Assembly (NCBI GenBank): GCA_965662725.1
Contig: CBFIIT010000002.1
Coordinates: 62,001-126,000 of the forward strand
Length of the DNA: 64,000 bases
Origin: UBA8337 sp965662725
GTDB lineage: Bacteria; Pseudomonadota; Alphaproteobacteria; RS24
Direction of reading: 5' to 3'
Under the pieces are notes generated by a model. That model saw only the letters and a list, made by a program, of their open reading frames with translations. It ran no database searches and had not been told where the DNA came from. A program made the translations under genes and the position numbers. Positions 16,132 through 23,962 of the stretch are shown here, one piece after another (the first letter of the stretch is position 1; every line of letters starts with the position of its first letter).

Positions 16132-17244
16132 GTGAACGCACCGCAAACATTGAATAAGACACCGCTGCACGCCCTGCATCAGTCATTGGGCGCAAAAATG
16201 GTGCCGTTTGCCGGTTATGACATGCCGGTGCAATATCCGCTTGGCGTGATGAAAGAGCATATTCATACGCGCAAGCTGGCCGGTCTGTTTGATGTGTCGC
16301 ATATGGGGCAAGCCAAATTGACTGCGCATGAGGGCGATGCGGCGCTTTTGTTTGAGGAATTGGTGCCGGGCGGCATCAGCACGTTAAAAGACGGGCAGAT
16401 GCGCTACACGCAATTAACCGATGATAATGGCGGTATTCTGGACGACCTAATGGCTACGCGCTTTGGTGACAGTCTGTGGTTGGTGGTCAATGCGGCCTGC
16501 AAGGTAGATGATTTTGCGCATATTGCTGACAAGCTTGAGGGCCGTGCGACACTTACTATTGAGCAGCGTGCTCTGCTGGCCCTGCAAGGGCCGAAAGCCG
16601 AAGCCGTTCTATCGACACTGATTCCCGGCTGCGCTGATTTGATGTTCATGCAGGCGGCATGGAGCGCATGGGGTGATGTGCCGGTGCTGGTCTCGCGCTG
16701 TGGCTATACCGGCGAAGACGGCTATGAAATTTCAATAGAAGAGAGCAAGGCTGAGGCTTTGGCCAATGCTTTATTGGCGCATGAAGATGTTGCTGCAATC
16801 GGCTTGGGCGCGCGCGACAGCTTGCGCTTGGAAGCAGGTTTATGCCTTTACGGCCATGATATTGATACGACAACGACACCGGCTGAGGCCGATTTGATGT
16901 GGTCTGTGCCGAAACGACGCCGCGAAAATAGTGATTTTCCGGGCGCTGATATTGTCGCGGTGCAAATGGCGGAGGGGCTTGAAAAGCAGCGTATCGGTAT
17001 TGTGCCGGAAGGCCGCGCACCGGCGCGTGAGGGCACGGAAATTCAAAATATGCAAGGCGAGACCATTGGCAGGGTGACCAGTGGCGGCTTTGGCCCCAGC
17101 TTGGGTGGGCCGCTGGCTATGGGTTATGTGCCGCCGGCCTATGCTGCGACAGAGACTGAAATTCAACTGATTGTGAGAGGCAAACCCATGTCGGCGCGTG
17201 TCGCTGCCATGCCGTTTGTGCCGCAGAATTACAAAAAAGGGTGA
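16132..17244 (+). CDS. gcvT: Aminomethyltransferase (glycine cleavage T protein)
   Basis: GcvT releases ammonia from the aminomethyl-lipoyl intermediate and transfers the methylene group to tetrahydrofolate. The protein shows the family start TPLHALHQSLGAKMVPFAGYDMPVQYP, followed by GLFDVSHMGQ. It also has the folate-site segment around LMATRFGDSLWLVVNA, and later GYTGEDGYEI and LGARDSLRLEAGLCLYGHD. I chose the GTG at 16132 because AGGAG (16118-16122) lies nine bases upstream, giving 370 residues. It is the first gene downstream of the glycine riboswitch and ends four bases before gcvH. Confidence 0.95.
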   Translation: MNAPQTLNKTPLHALHQSLGAKMVPFAGYDMPVQYPLGVMKEHIHTRKLAGLFDVSHMGQAKLTAHEGDAALLFEELVPGGISTLKDGQMRYTQLTDDNGGILDDLMATRFGDSLWLVVNAACKVDDFAHIADKLEGRATLTIEQRALLALQGPKAEAVLSTLIPGCADLMFMQAAWSAWGDVPVLVSRCGYTGEDGYEISIEESKAEALANALLAHEDVAAIGLGARDSLRLEAGLCLYGHDIDTTTTPAEADLMWSVPKRRRENSDFPGADIVAVQMAEGLEKQRIGIVPEGRAPAREGTEIQNMQGETIGRVTSGGFGPSLGGPLAMGYVPPAYAATETEIQLIVRGKPMSARVAAMPFVPQNYKKG

Positions 17245-17248
17245 TGAG

Positions 17249-17623
17249 ATGAGCAAGAAATTTACCGAAGACCATGAATGGATCAGCCTCGAAGGCGATG
17301 TGGCGACTGTCGGCATTACCGATTATGCGCAAGCGCAATTGGGCGATGTGGTGTTTGTCGAAGTGCCTGAAGCCGGCCGCCAAGTAGCCAAAGGCGATGA
17401 TGCTGCGGTTGTTGAAAGCGTCAAAGCGGCGTCAGAAGTTTATGCGCCGGTGAGCGGCGAAGTGGTCGAAGGCAATGGCGAATTGGAAGGCAATCCGGCG
17501 CTGGTCAATGAAGATGCTGATAATGCCGGATGGTTTTTTAAGATGAAATTGGCCGATGCCGGCGAACTGGACGGGCTGATGGATGAAGCGGCCTATGCCG
17601 AATTTGTGAAGGAGCTGGACTGA
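17249..17623 (+). CDS. gcvH: Glycine cleavage system H protein
   Basis: GcvH carries the lipoyl arm that shuttles the aminomethyl group between the P, T and L proteins. The lipoylated lysine is Lys59 in VVESVKAASEVYAPVSGEV, and the N-terminus FTEDHEWISLEGD is typical. The 124-residue length is normal. The start at 17249 matches the family; a longer frame from 17198 overlaps gcvT and is not used. The stop TGA overlaps the ATG of gcvPA by one base. Confidence 0.96.
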   Translation: MSKKFTEDHEWISLEGDVATVGITDYAQAQLGDVVFVEVPEAGRQVAKGDDAAVVESVKAASEVYAPVSGEVVEGNGELEGNPALVNEDADNAGWFFKMKLADAGELDGLMDEAAYAEFVKELD

Positions 17624-18966
17624 TGCGCTACCTACCTTTAACCGATGCCGATAGGCAAAATATGCTGGCGACGATTGGCGCTGCGCATATTGATGATTTA
17701 TTTGTCGATGTGCCGGATGCGGCGCGGCGCGATGGTACGGTAGATTTGCCGCGCCATCAGGGCGAAATGCAAGTCGAACGCCAGCTTTCGCAAATGGCGG
17801 CGAAAAACATGACGGCTACAAGCGTGCCATTTTTCTGCGGCGCAGGCGCCTATAAACACCATGTGCCGGCGACAGTTGACCATATTATTCAACGCTCTGA
17901 ATTTCTAACCAGCTACACGCCCTACCAGCCGGAAATTACCCAAGGCACGCTGCAATATTTGTTTGAGTTTCAAACGCAAGTCAGCGAATTGACCGGCATG
18001 CCGGTGGCTAATGCCTCCATGTATGACGGCTCGACGGCAACCGCTGAAGCCGTTTTGATGGCGCACCGGGTGACCCGCAAAAGCCGCGCGGTTTTGTCAG
18101 GCCGCTTGCATCCGCATTATACGGCGGTGATTGAAAACCTCTCTGAAATGGGCGGCTTTGAGCTGGCGCAAGCTGAGATGGCACCGGCAGGAGCAGAAGA
18201 TTTGCTGGCGCTGATTGATGATGACACAAGCTGTGTGGTCGTCCAAAACCCCGATTTTTTCGGCAATGTGACAGACTTCACCAATCTGGCGGCTGCTGTG
18301 CAGGCCAAGGGCTGCTTACTGATTGTGGCGGTGCCGGAAGTGGTATCGCTTGGTCTTTTGAAGCGGCCCGGTGATATGGGTGCCGATATTGTGACCGGCG
18401 AAGGCCAATCGATTGGCGGCGGGCTGAATTTCGGTGGTCCTTATGTTGGCCTGTTTGCCGCCCGTGATAAGCATATTCGGCAAATGCCCGGTCGCCTGTG
18501 TGGCGAGACAGTGGATGCCGATGGCCAGCGCGGTTTCGTGTTGACGCTGTCGACCCGGGAGCAGCATATTCGACGCGATAAAGCGACATCGAATATTTGC
18601 ACCAATTCCGGACTGTGTTCGCTGGCCTTCACCGCGCATATGACTTTGCTGGGCGGTAAGGGCTTTCGTCAATTGGCGCAATTGAACCATGCGCGCGCCG
18701 TGCAATTGGCCGATGCTTTGTCGACTGTGCCGGGGGTAAGCGTTTTAACTGATGCGTTTTTCAATGAGTTCAGTTTGCGTCTGCCGACTGATGCGGCGTC
18801 AGTAGTTGACGCGCTGGCTGATAAATCTGTGCTGGGCGGCGTGCCGGTCTCGCGCCTTGCGCCTGATGCCGGTCTTGATGATGTGCTGCTGGTCGCGGCA
18901 ACTGAAGCCAATACACAAGATGATATTGCAGCCTTTGCGGCGGCCCTGAAGGAGGTGCTGGCATGA
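17623..18966 (+). CDS. gcvPA: Glycine dehydrogenase (decarboxylating) subunit 1
   Basis: This is the first half of the split P protein, which decarboxylates glycine with PLP. The N-terminus MRYLPLTDADRQNML is typical, and so is the segment around FLTSYTPYQPEITQGTLQ. The 447-residue length is that of subunit 1 (alpha) in organisms with the two-gene form. The fold-type I core is present without the PLP lysine, which lies in subunit 2. The gene overlaps gcvH by one base and gcvPB by four (ATGA), so the whole set is translationally coupled. Confidence 0.95.
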   Translation: MRYLPLTDADRQNMLATIGAAHIDDLFVDVPDAARRDGTVDLPRHQGEMQVERQLSQMAAKNMTATSVPFFCGAGAYKHHVPATVDHIIQRSEFLTSYTPYQPEITQGTLQYLFEFQTQVSELTGMPVANASMYDGSTATAEAVLMAHRVTRKSRAVLSGRLHPHYTAVIENLSEMGGFELAQAEMAPAGAEDLLALIDDDTSCVVVQNPDFFGNVTDFTNLAAAVQAKGCLLIVAVPEVVSLGLLKRPGDMGADIVTGEGQSIGGGLNFGGPYVGLFAARDKHIRQMPGRLCGETVDADGQRGFVLTLSTREQHIRRDKATSNICTNSGLCSLAFTAHMTLLGGKGFRQLAQLNHARAVQLADALSTVPGVSVLTDAFFNEFSLRLPTDAASVVDALADKSVLGGVPVSRLAPDAGLDDVLLVAATEANTQDDIAAFAAALKEVLA

Positions 18967-20480
18967 GTGAGAAACAAACCTTTACCGGTAATCGCGGCTT
19001 GCAATTGGAAGAGCCGTTAATCTTTGAAATCGGCACTTATGAAAATTGCGGCGTCGACCTTGAACCGGTGCCGCAAGTCGCGTCACGGCTTGGTGATTGC
19101 GCGGCGGCAAATGAGATTGACTTGCCCGGCCTGTCAGAGCCTGAAGCGATGCGCCATTTTGTGCGCCTCAGTCAGAAAAACCACGCCATTGATGCGGGGC
19201 TTTATCCGCTTGGCTCGTGCACGATGAAGCACAATCCGCGCCTGAATGAAAAAATGGCGCGCTTGCCGGGGTTTAGCGATATTCATCCGCTGCAACCGCA
19301 AGCCAGTGTGCAGGGTGCGTTGCAGTTAATGGATGAGCTGGCGCATTGGTTAAAAACACTGACCGGCATGCCGGAAGTGGCCTTATCGCCGAAAGCCGGT
19401 GCGCATGGAGAACTATGCGGCATGATGGCCATTCGCGCAGCGATTGAGGCGAAAGGCGAATTGGCCACCCGCACCCGCGTTTTGGTACCCGAATCGGCGC
19501 ATGGCACAAACCCTGCCACTGCCGCTTTGCTGGGCTTTAAAGTCGATGGCATTCCGGCTGATGCGTCGGGCCGTGTTGACCTCGCCGCGTTTAAAGACAA
19601 GCTCGGCGATGATGTGGCGGCGATTATGTTGACCAATCCGAATACATGCGGATTGTTTGAGCGCGATATTATTGAGATTGCCGATGCGCTGCATGAGGCG
19701 GGCGGTTATTTCTATTGTGACGGGGCTAATTTCAACGCCATTGTCGGCCGCGTGCGGCCCGGTGATTTGGGCGTCGACGCAATGCATATTAATCTGCATA
19801 AAACCTTCTCAACGCCGCATGGCGGTGGTGGCCCGGGTTCCGGCCCAACGGTTTTGTCAGAGCGTCTGGCGCCGTTTGCGCCGCTGCCTTATGTCGAAAA
19901 GGCCGAAGACGGTTTGCGTCTGGTTGAAAATATCAATGATGCCGACAATAAACCGTTTGGCCGCATGGTCGCTTTCCATGGCCAAATGGGCATGTATGTG
20001 CGCGCCTTGTCTTATATGATGAGCCATGGCGCGGATGGGCTGCGGCAAGTGGCCGATGATGCGGTGCTGAATGCCAATTATGTGCTGGCCTCGTTGAAAG
20101 ATGTGATGAGCGCGCCGTTTGACGGCCCGTGCATGCACGAAGCCTTGTTTGACGATAGTTGGATGAAAGACACCGGCATTGATACGCTGGATTTTGCCAA
20201 AGCGATGATCGATGAGGGCTATCACCCGATGACCATGTATTTCCCGCTTGTGGTGCATGGCGCCATGCTGATTGAGCCGACTGAGACCGAAAGCAAAGCC
20301 TCGCTCGACTTGTTTATTGCCACCATGCGCGATTTGGTGCGCGGAGCAAAACAAGGCGAAATCGATCGCTTTAAAAATGCGCCGGAATTGGCCCCACGTC
20401 GGCGCTTGGATGAAACGCTGGCGGCGCGTCATCCGATTTTGCGCTGGCAGGAGACTGAAGCCAAGCAGGCTGCCGAGTAA
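18963..20480 (+). CDS. gcvPB: Glycine dehydrogenase (decarboxylating) subunit 2
   Basis: This is the second half of the split P protein and carries the PLP-binding lysine in the INLHKTFSTPHGGGGPG motif. Other family marks are YPLGSCTMKHNPRLNE near the N-terminus, HGTNPATAALLGF, and DGANFNAI. The length of 505 residues is usual. It overlaps gcvPA by four bases. The TAA stop is directly followed, with no spacer, by the ATG of rnhB. Confidence 0.96.
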   Translation: MSEKQTFTGNRGLQLEEPLIFEIGTYENCGVDLEPVPQVASRLGDCAAANEIDLPGLSEPEAMRHFVRLSQKNHAIDAGLYPLGSCTMKHNPRLNEKMARLPGFSDIHPLQPQASVQGALQLMDELAHWLKTLTGMPEVALSPKAGAHGELCGMMAIRAAIEAKGELATRTRVLVPESAHGTNPATAALLGFKVDGIPADASGRVDLAAFKDKLGDDVAAIMLTNPNTCGLFERDIIEIADALHEAGGYFYCDGANFNAIVGRVRPGDLGVDAMHINLHKTFSTPHGGGGPGSGPTVLSERLAPFAPLPYVEKAEDGLRLVENINDADNKPFGRMVAFHGQMGMYVRALSYMMSHGADGLRQVADDAVLNANYVLASLKDVMSAPFDGPCMHEALFDDSWMKDTGIDTLDFAKAMIDEGYHPMTMYFPLVVHGAMLIEPTETESKASLDLFIATMRDLVRGAKQGEIDRFKNAPELAPRRRLDETLAARHPILRWQETEAKQAAE

Positions 20481-21089
20481 ATGCAATTCACCCTTGAAAA
20501 GGCGCAGGGCTGGCCAACGGCCCGTGTCTTTGGGGTGGATGAAGCGGGGCGCGGCCCATGGGCCGGGCCGGTGACGGCGGCGGCGATTTTATTGCCGGCT
20601 GATTTCGACTTGCCGGTTGATGACAGTAAAAAACTGAGCGCAAAAAAGCGCGATGAACTGTTTGAGGCATTAACCGCTTTGCCGCATGGCATTGGCACGG
20701 CGTCAGTCGAAGAAATCGACAATATCAATATTTTGCAGGCAACATTTTTGGCGATGCGCCGCGCGGTTGACGGGCTGGCGGCATATATCGGCGCACCGGC
20801 GCATGTGCTGGTCGATGGCAATAAGCTGCCCGATTGGCCTTATGCGGCGCAGGCGGTAATTGGCGGTGATGCCGCGTCTCCCAGCATTGCGGCGGCGTCT
20901 ATTTTGGCAAAAGTGACCCGCGACCGCGAAATGGCCGCTTTGGATAAAGAATATCCGGGCTATGGCTGGGCCTCCAATAAGGGGTATGGAGCGAAAGCGC
21001 ATCAACAAGGCTTGGCCGCATTGGGCGTGACCCCGCATCACCGTCGCTCTTATGCGCCGATAGCCAAGATTTTGCAGGCGAATGAGTGA
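20481..21089 (+). CDS. rnhB: Ribonuclease HII
   Basis: RNase HII removes RNA from DNA, in particular single misincorporated ribonucleotides. The conserved start GVDEAGRGPWAGPV and the DDSKKLSAKKRDEL segment are present. The later VLVDGNKLP and ASILAKVTRDREM motifs complete the catalytic Asp-Glu-Asp set. The 202-residue length is normal. The gene abuts gcvPB with zero spacing, so it is likely co-transcribed with the riboswitch-controlled gcv operon. It precedes ccrM, as in many alphaproteobacteria. RNase HI is also in this window (12895-13323). Confidence 0.95.
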   Translation: MQFTLEKAQGWPTARVFGVDEAGRGPWAGPVTAAAILLPADFDLPVDDSKKLSAKKRDELFEALTALPHGIGTASVEEIDNINILQATFLAMRRAVDGLAAYIGAPAHVLVDGNKLPDWPYAAQAVIGGDAASPSIAAASILAKVTRDREMAALDKEYPGYGWASNKGYGAKAHQQGLAALGVTPHHRRSYAPIAKILQANE

Positions 21090-21109
21090 AACACACCATA
21101 TGTAGCGGC

Positions 21110-21191
21110 TGTGGATGCCCCTGTGGATAAGTTGAAACTATTTTAACTTATTGGAATCCTTGAGGGATTGACGCCGGACTCGGCATGACTC
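21110..21191 (+). promoter_or_regulatory. Region upstream of ccrM with GANTC sites and DnaA-box matches
   Basis: The 102-bp gap between rnhB and ccrM holds a perfect DnaA box on the minus strand (TGTGGATAA, 21122-21130) and a partial one at 21110-21117. It also holds three GANTC sites: GAATC at 21154-21158, GACTC at 21177-21181 and GACTC at 21187-21191. The last two are ten bases apart. In Caulobacter, GANTC sites in the ccrM promoter help regulate the gene; applying that here is inference. I could not assign convincing -35/-10 hexamers. Confidence 0.55.
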
Positions 21192-22319
21192 ATGGTAGCC
21201 GGCATGAGTAAAGCATTACCGATAGACACGATTTTACAGGGCGACTGCCTCGAACGGCTGCGCGCACTGCCCGATGATTGCGTTGATTTGGTATTTGCTG
21301 ACCCGCCTTATAATTTGCAATTGAAGAATGAATTGCATCGCCCCGACCAAAGCAAGGTTGATGCGGTGACGGATGATTGGGATAAATTCGACAGTTACGC
21401 GGCTTATGATGCCTTCACCCGCGCTTGGCTGGGCGAGGCGCAGCGCGTGTTGAAGCCGACCGGTACGCTGTGGGTTATCGGCTCTTATCATAATATTTTC
21501 CGCGTTGGCGCGGCTTTGCAAGATCTCGGTTTTTGGATTTTGAACGATATTATTTGGCGCAAAACCAATCCGATGCCGAATTTTCGTGGCACACGGTTTA
21601 CCAATGCGCATGAAACGCTGATTTGGGCCGCACCCGACGAAAACGCCACCGGCTATACCTTCAATTATCAGGCGATGAAAACGCTGAATGATGATGTGCA
21701 AATGCGCTCTGATTGGAGCTTGCCGATTTGCACGGGCGGCGAGCGGCTGAAAGATGAGGGCGGCACGAAACTGCACCCGACGCAAAAGCCCGAAAGTCTG
21801 TTGCACCGCGTTTTGCTGGCCAGTACGCAAGCCGGTGATATTGTGCTCGACCCGTTTTTCGGCACCGGCACCACCGGCGCAGTGGCCAAAAAGCTGGGCC
21901 GTCATTTCATTGGCATTGAGGCCGAGGCGGCATATGCCGAAGCAGCGATGCAACGCATCGGGCTGGTTGAAAAATTGGCTGATGCCGATTTGGAAATGAC
22001 GCAAAGCCCGAAAGCGCAACCGCGTGTCGCTTTCGGCACTTTGGTGGAGCGCGGTTTGGTGAAGCCGGGCACGCAACTTTTTGGCCCTGCGCGCAAAGCG
22101 CAAGCCGCCATTAAGGCCAAAGTGCGGGCCGATGGCTCGGTTAAATTGGGCGGCTTTAAAGGCTCTGAGAAATCCGCTTTATCGGGCAGCATTCATAAAA
22201 TGGGCGCCGCCGCGCAAGGTGCACCCAGCTGCAATGGGTGGACCTATTGGCATTATAAAGACGGCGAAAAACTGGTGCCGATTGATAATTTGCGGCAAAA
22301 AATCCGCGATGAGGGTTAG
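21192..22319 (+). CDS. ccrM: Cell-cycle DNA adenine methyltransferase CcrM (GANTC)
   Basis: This is a beta-class N6-adenine methyltransferase. The catalytic motif DPPYNLQLKNE appears at about residues 36-46, and the S-adenosylmethionine motif DPFFGTGTTGAVAKKLGR lies further on, in the beta order. The C-terminal extension, with SIHKMGAAAQGAPSCNGWTYWHYKDGE, is the domain characteristic of CcrM orthologues and distinguishes it from restriction-linked methylases. It methylates GANTC and in other alphaproteobacteria is essential or important for cell-cycle-timed gene expression. No cognate restriction gene is nearby. Either ATG 21192 or ATG 21204 may be used; neither has a clear ribosome site. Confidence 0.93.
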   Translation: MVAGMSKALPIDTILQGDCLERLRALPDDCVDLVFADPPYNLQLKNELHRPDQSKVDAVTDDWDKFDSYAAYDAFTRAWLGEAQRVLKPTGTLWVIGSYHNIFRVGAALQDLGFWILNDIIWRKTNPMPNFRGTRFTNAHETLIWAAPDENATGYTFNYQAMKTLNDDVQMRSDWSLPICTGGERLKDEGGTKLHPTQKPESLLHRVLLASTQAGDIVLDPFFGTGTTGAVAKKLGRHFIGIEAEAAYAEAAMQRIGLVEKLADADLEMTQSPKAQPRVAFGTLVERGLVKPGTQLFGPARKAQAAIKAKVRADGSVKLGGFKGSEKSALSGSIHKMGAAAQGAPSCNGWTYWHYKDGEKLVPIDNLRQKIRDEG

Positions 22320-22322
22320 CGG

Positions 22323-22730
22323 CTAGTCTTTCGACTTAATGCCCAAATCATTCAGCTTTTCATTCGCCTTTTCATAATGGCTGTCTTGCACATACGCCCC
22401 GAAAGTTCCGATGGCGACAGTGAAAATCGCTGCATCATCCGTATATCCAAAAAGCGGTAAGAAATCCGGTACGGCATCTGCTGGAAAGATGAAGTAAATA
22501 ATGGCTGCCAACAGCGCTAATCGCGGTCGCGCCGGAGCCGATGAGTTGGTGTCGATGGCGCAGAAATAGGCTGCGACCAAATCAGTCGTAAAAGGCACAT
22601 GGCCGACCGCACGTTTAGCTTTCTGCCATATTTTTTCGTTTATCCAATCCACAACACTCGCTTCGTCTTCAGCTTTAAGTTTGGGCGCCTTTTTCATACG
22701 TCCTTTTTGTAGCTTAAAATTCTTAGCCAT
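22323..22730 (-). CDS. YkvA family protein (DUF1232)
   Basis: The 135-residue protein has the DUF1232 core: a helix LALLAAIIYFIFPADAVPDFLPLFGYTDDAA, whose PADAVPD...GYTDD pattern is the family mark. The N-terminus is strongly basic and the C-terminus is helical and charged. Family members are small membrane-associated proteins of unknown function. The gene is convergent with ccrM, three bases apart. GGGAGAAG precedes its ATG at 22730. Confidence 0.85.
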   Translation of the reverse strand: MAKNFKLQKGRMKKAPKLKAEDEASVVDWINEKIWQKAKRAVGHVPFTTDLVAAYFCAIDTNSSAPARPRLALLAAIIYFIFPADAVPDFLPLFGYTDDAAIFTVAIGTFGAYVQDSHYEKANEKLNDLGIKSKD

Positions 22731-22902
22731 CTTCTTCTCCCGTTTTTGTTGTTCTTGTTTTTCACACTAACAGAGCGGCACGACGAAACCAATGTTATTG
22801 CTTTTCGGTGAAAACTTGCTAGGAAAGAGGTGTCTTTGCGAATGGCGAAGGCGAGGGGTTCAACAGCCTCACCAAAAGCCGCAATCAAGTGTTGCGTATG
22901 TG

Positions 22903-22934
22903 GCTTAACGCAAAAATGCGTTAGGCTTTTTTTT
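22903..22934 (+). terminator. Intrinsic terminator-like hairpin with no gene just upstream
   Basis: A stem of about ten pairs (GCTTAACGCA with TGCGTTAGGC, including one G-T pair) and an AAAA loop are followed by eight T on the plus strand. The form is that of a rho-independent terminator. The nearest plus-strand gene that could use it, ccrM, ends 580 bases earlier, so it more likely ends a short unannotated transcript. An alternative pairing of AAAAGCC (22874-22880) with GGCTTTT (22924-22930) would disrupt it. Confidence 0.65.
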
Positions 22935-23050
22935 ATTTTGATTGCGGATACTCCATTCACCTCGCTTTGTCGGGGTGACGGCAGAATAAGTCACGGCTTC
23001 AGCTGTGGTGAATATGCCGTAGTCGGTCTTTTGGCGACTTGTTGACACCC

Positions 23051-23076
23051 CGGCACCAAGGGCGACCTTGGTGCCG
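23051..23076 (+). promoter_or_regulatory. 11-bp hairpin with GCGA tetraloop before the XRE gene
   Basis: CGGCACCAAGG pairs perfectly with CCTTGGTGCCG around a GCGA loop, which is of the stable GNRA class. It ends 19 bases before the start of the XRE-type gene and seven bases before its AGGGGA ribosome site. It could be an RNA stability or control element, or a DNA palindrome bound by the regulator itself. There is no U tract. Confidence 0.6.
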
Positions 23077-23095
23077 ATTGGTTAGGGGATTAACA

Positions 23096-23431
23096 ATGAC
23101 CGACGAAGAAGCAGGTAATCTGGCTGAAAATTTATGGCTCTATCGGGTGCGTCGGCGCATGTCGCGCGATACGCTTGCTGCAAAAATCGTGCCGTTTCAA
23201 ACCTATCGCGATTATGAATATGGCACGGACATTCCCAAAATTGACGAAGTAACAAAATTTGCCAAACGGCTGCAAACGAGGCCTGAGGCATTGATGCAGC
23301 CTCCTGATTATCAATGGCTGATGAAAAACTATCGTGTGCGGAAAGTGCTAGAATTGTTTTGTTTGCTTCAAAACAAAAAACAACGCGGCGCAGTTTTGGA
23401 AGTTTTACGCGGTTTGCAGTCGCGCCAATAG
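23096..23431 (+). CDS. Small XRE-type helix-turn-helix regulator, 111 aa
   Basis: The N-terminal half reads as a lambda-repressor-like helix-turn-helix: LWLYRVRRRMSRDTLAAKI, then TYRDYEYGTDIPKIDEVTKFAKRLQTRPEALM. The C-terminal half ends in a helix, VLELFCLLQNKKQRGAVLEVLRGL. It resembles the short dimerisation tail of alphaproteobacterial SinR-like XRE regulators. It is likely a DNA-binding regulator, targets unknown. AGGGGA lies seven bases before ATG 23096; a longer frame from 23039 would run through the upstream hairpin and is not preferred. The gene stands alone between the structure-rich stretch and a convergent small gene. Confidence 0.7.
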   Translation: MTDEEAGNLAENLWLYRVRRRMSRDTLAAKIVPFQTYRDYEYGTDIPKIDEVTKFAKRLQTRPEALMQPPDYQWLMKNYRVRKVLELFCLLQNKKQRGAVLEVLRGLQSRQ

Positions 23432-23499
23432 CCCCCACACCTCACCGCCCATCCCAAACTAATGAGAGAGGCGGTGGTGATGTTTTTCAGCGTGGCGGT

Positions 23500-23862
23500 T
23501 TAGTAACCGACAGCGCTTCTTTGTTGGTTTATCCTTTGGCTATAAAAGGCGACTTTATGCAAGAACGTCTTATCGCCCGGATGTAGTTCGAGTAAGCGTT
23601 CATATTTTTCCAAATTGACCGCATATTCACTGACCGGAATGGTACGCAATTCAGCCAGCAATTTTCTTGTTTCTGCCTCTTTCGACATTTTTGGCGCGCT
23701 CATTTTATCAGCCATGCTGTCCATATCCATCATCGGTTTTTCCGATGCGGCCGGACGGGCCAATGGGTTTTCGGCAGAGCCGTCTTCCTCCGGCGGCATG
23801 ATAGCCATAACCAAAAAATAAGCAGCAACCGCCAGAATGGCGATAAGTCCGATACGTTGCAT
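23500..23862 (-). CDS. Hypothetical membrane-anchored protein, 120 aa
   Basis: I do not recognise a family. From ATG 23862, which has a strong GGAGGAG upstream, the protein starts with one transmembrane helix (MQRIGLIAILAVAAYFLVMAI). A Pro/Glu/Asp-rich linker with many Met, Asp and Lys residues follows. The C-terminal half is helical and charged, with a TPR-like spacing (SEYAVNLEKYERLLELHPGDKTFLHKVAFY). It is probably an anchored protein with its C-terminus in the periplasm. It diverges from the crotonase gene at 23963 with about 100 bases between the starts. Confidence 0.6.
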   Translation of the reverse strand: MQRIGLIAILAVAAYFLVMAIMPPEEDGSAENPLARPAASEKPMMDMDSMADKMSAPKMSKEAETRKLLAELRTIPVSEYAVNLEKYERLLELHPGDKTFLHKVAFYSQRINQQRSAVGY

Positions 23863-23962
23863 AATGTCTCCTCCTCTTTTGTTTTTCTTGTGAGACATCA
23901 AAAAGCTAGCCTTTGCGTCGGCGCGGGTCAAACATTAAGCTGAAGTGAAACGGGAGATAATT

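Larger units (their letters stand above)
22731..23095. other. Gene-free, structure-rich intergenic stretch
   Basis: No supported gene lies in these 365 bases. A 71-codon plus-strand frame at 22830 shows no family features or clear ribosome site. Instead the stretch holds several inverted repeats. An exact 10-bp pair at 22879-22888/22938-22947 encloses a terminator-like hairpin. An 8-bp stem lies at 22957-22964/22971-22978, and an 11-bp stem at 23051-23061/23066-23076. It may encode a small structured RNA or serve as a leader or operator for the flanking divergent genes. I could not match it to a known RNA family. Confidence 0.5.

Noticed and set aside
21110..21130. Replication origin based on DnaA boxes
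   Set aside because: Only one perfect and one partial box are present, with no AT-rich unwinding region and no origin genes such as dnaA, hemE or parAB nearby.
22830..23045. 71-codon plus-strand frame in the intergenic stretch
   Set aside because: It runs through the terminator hairpin, has no family features and no clear ribosome site.
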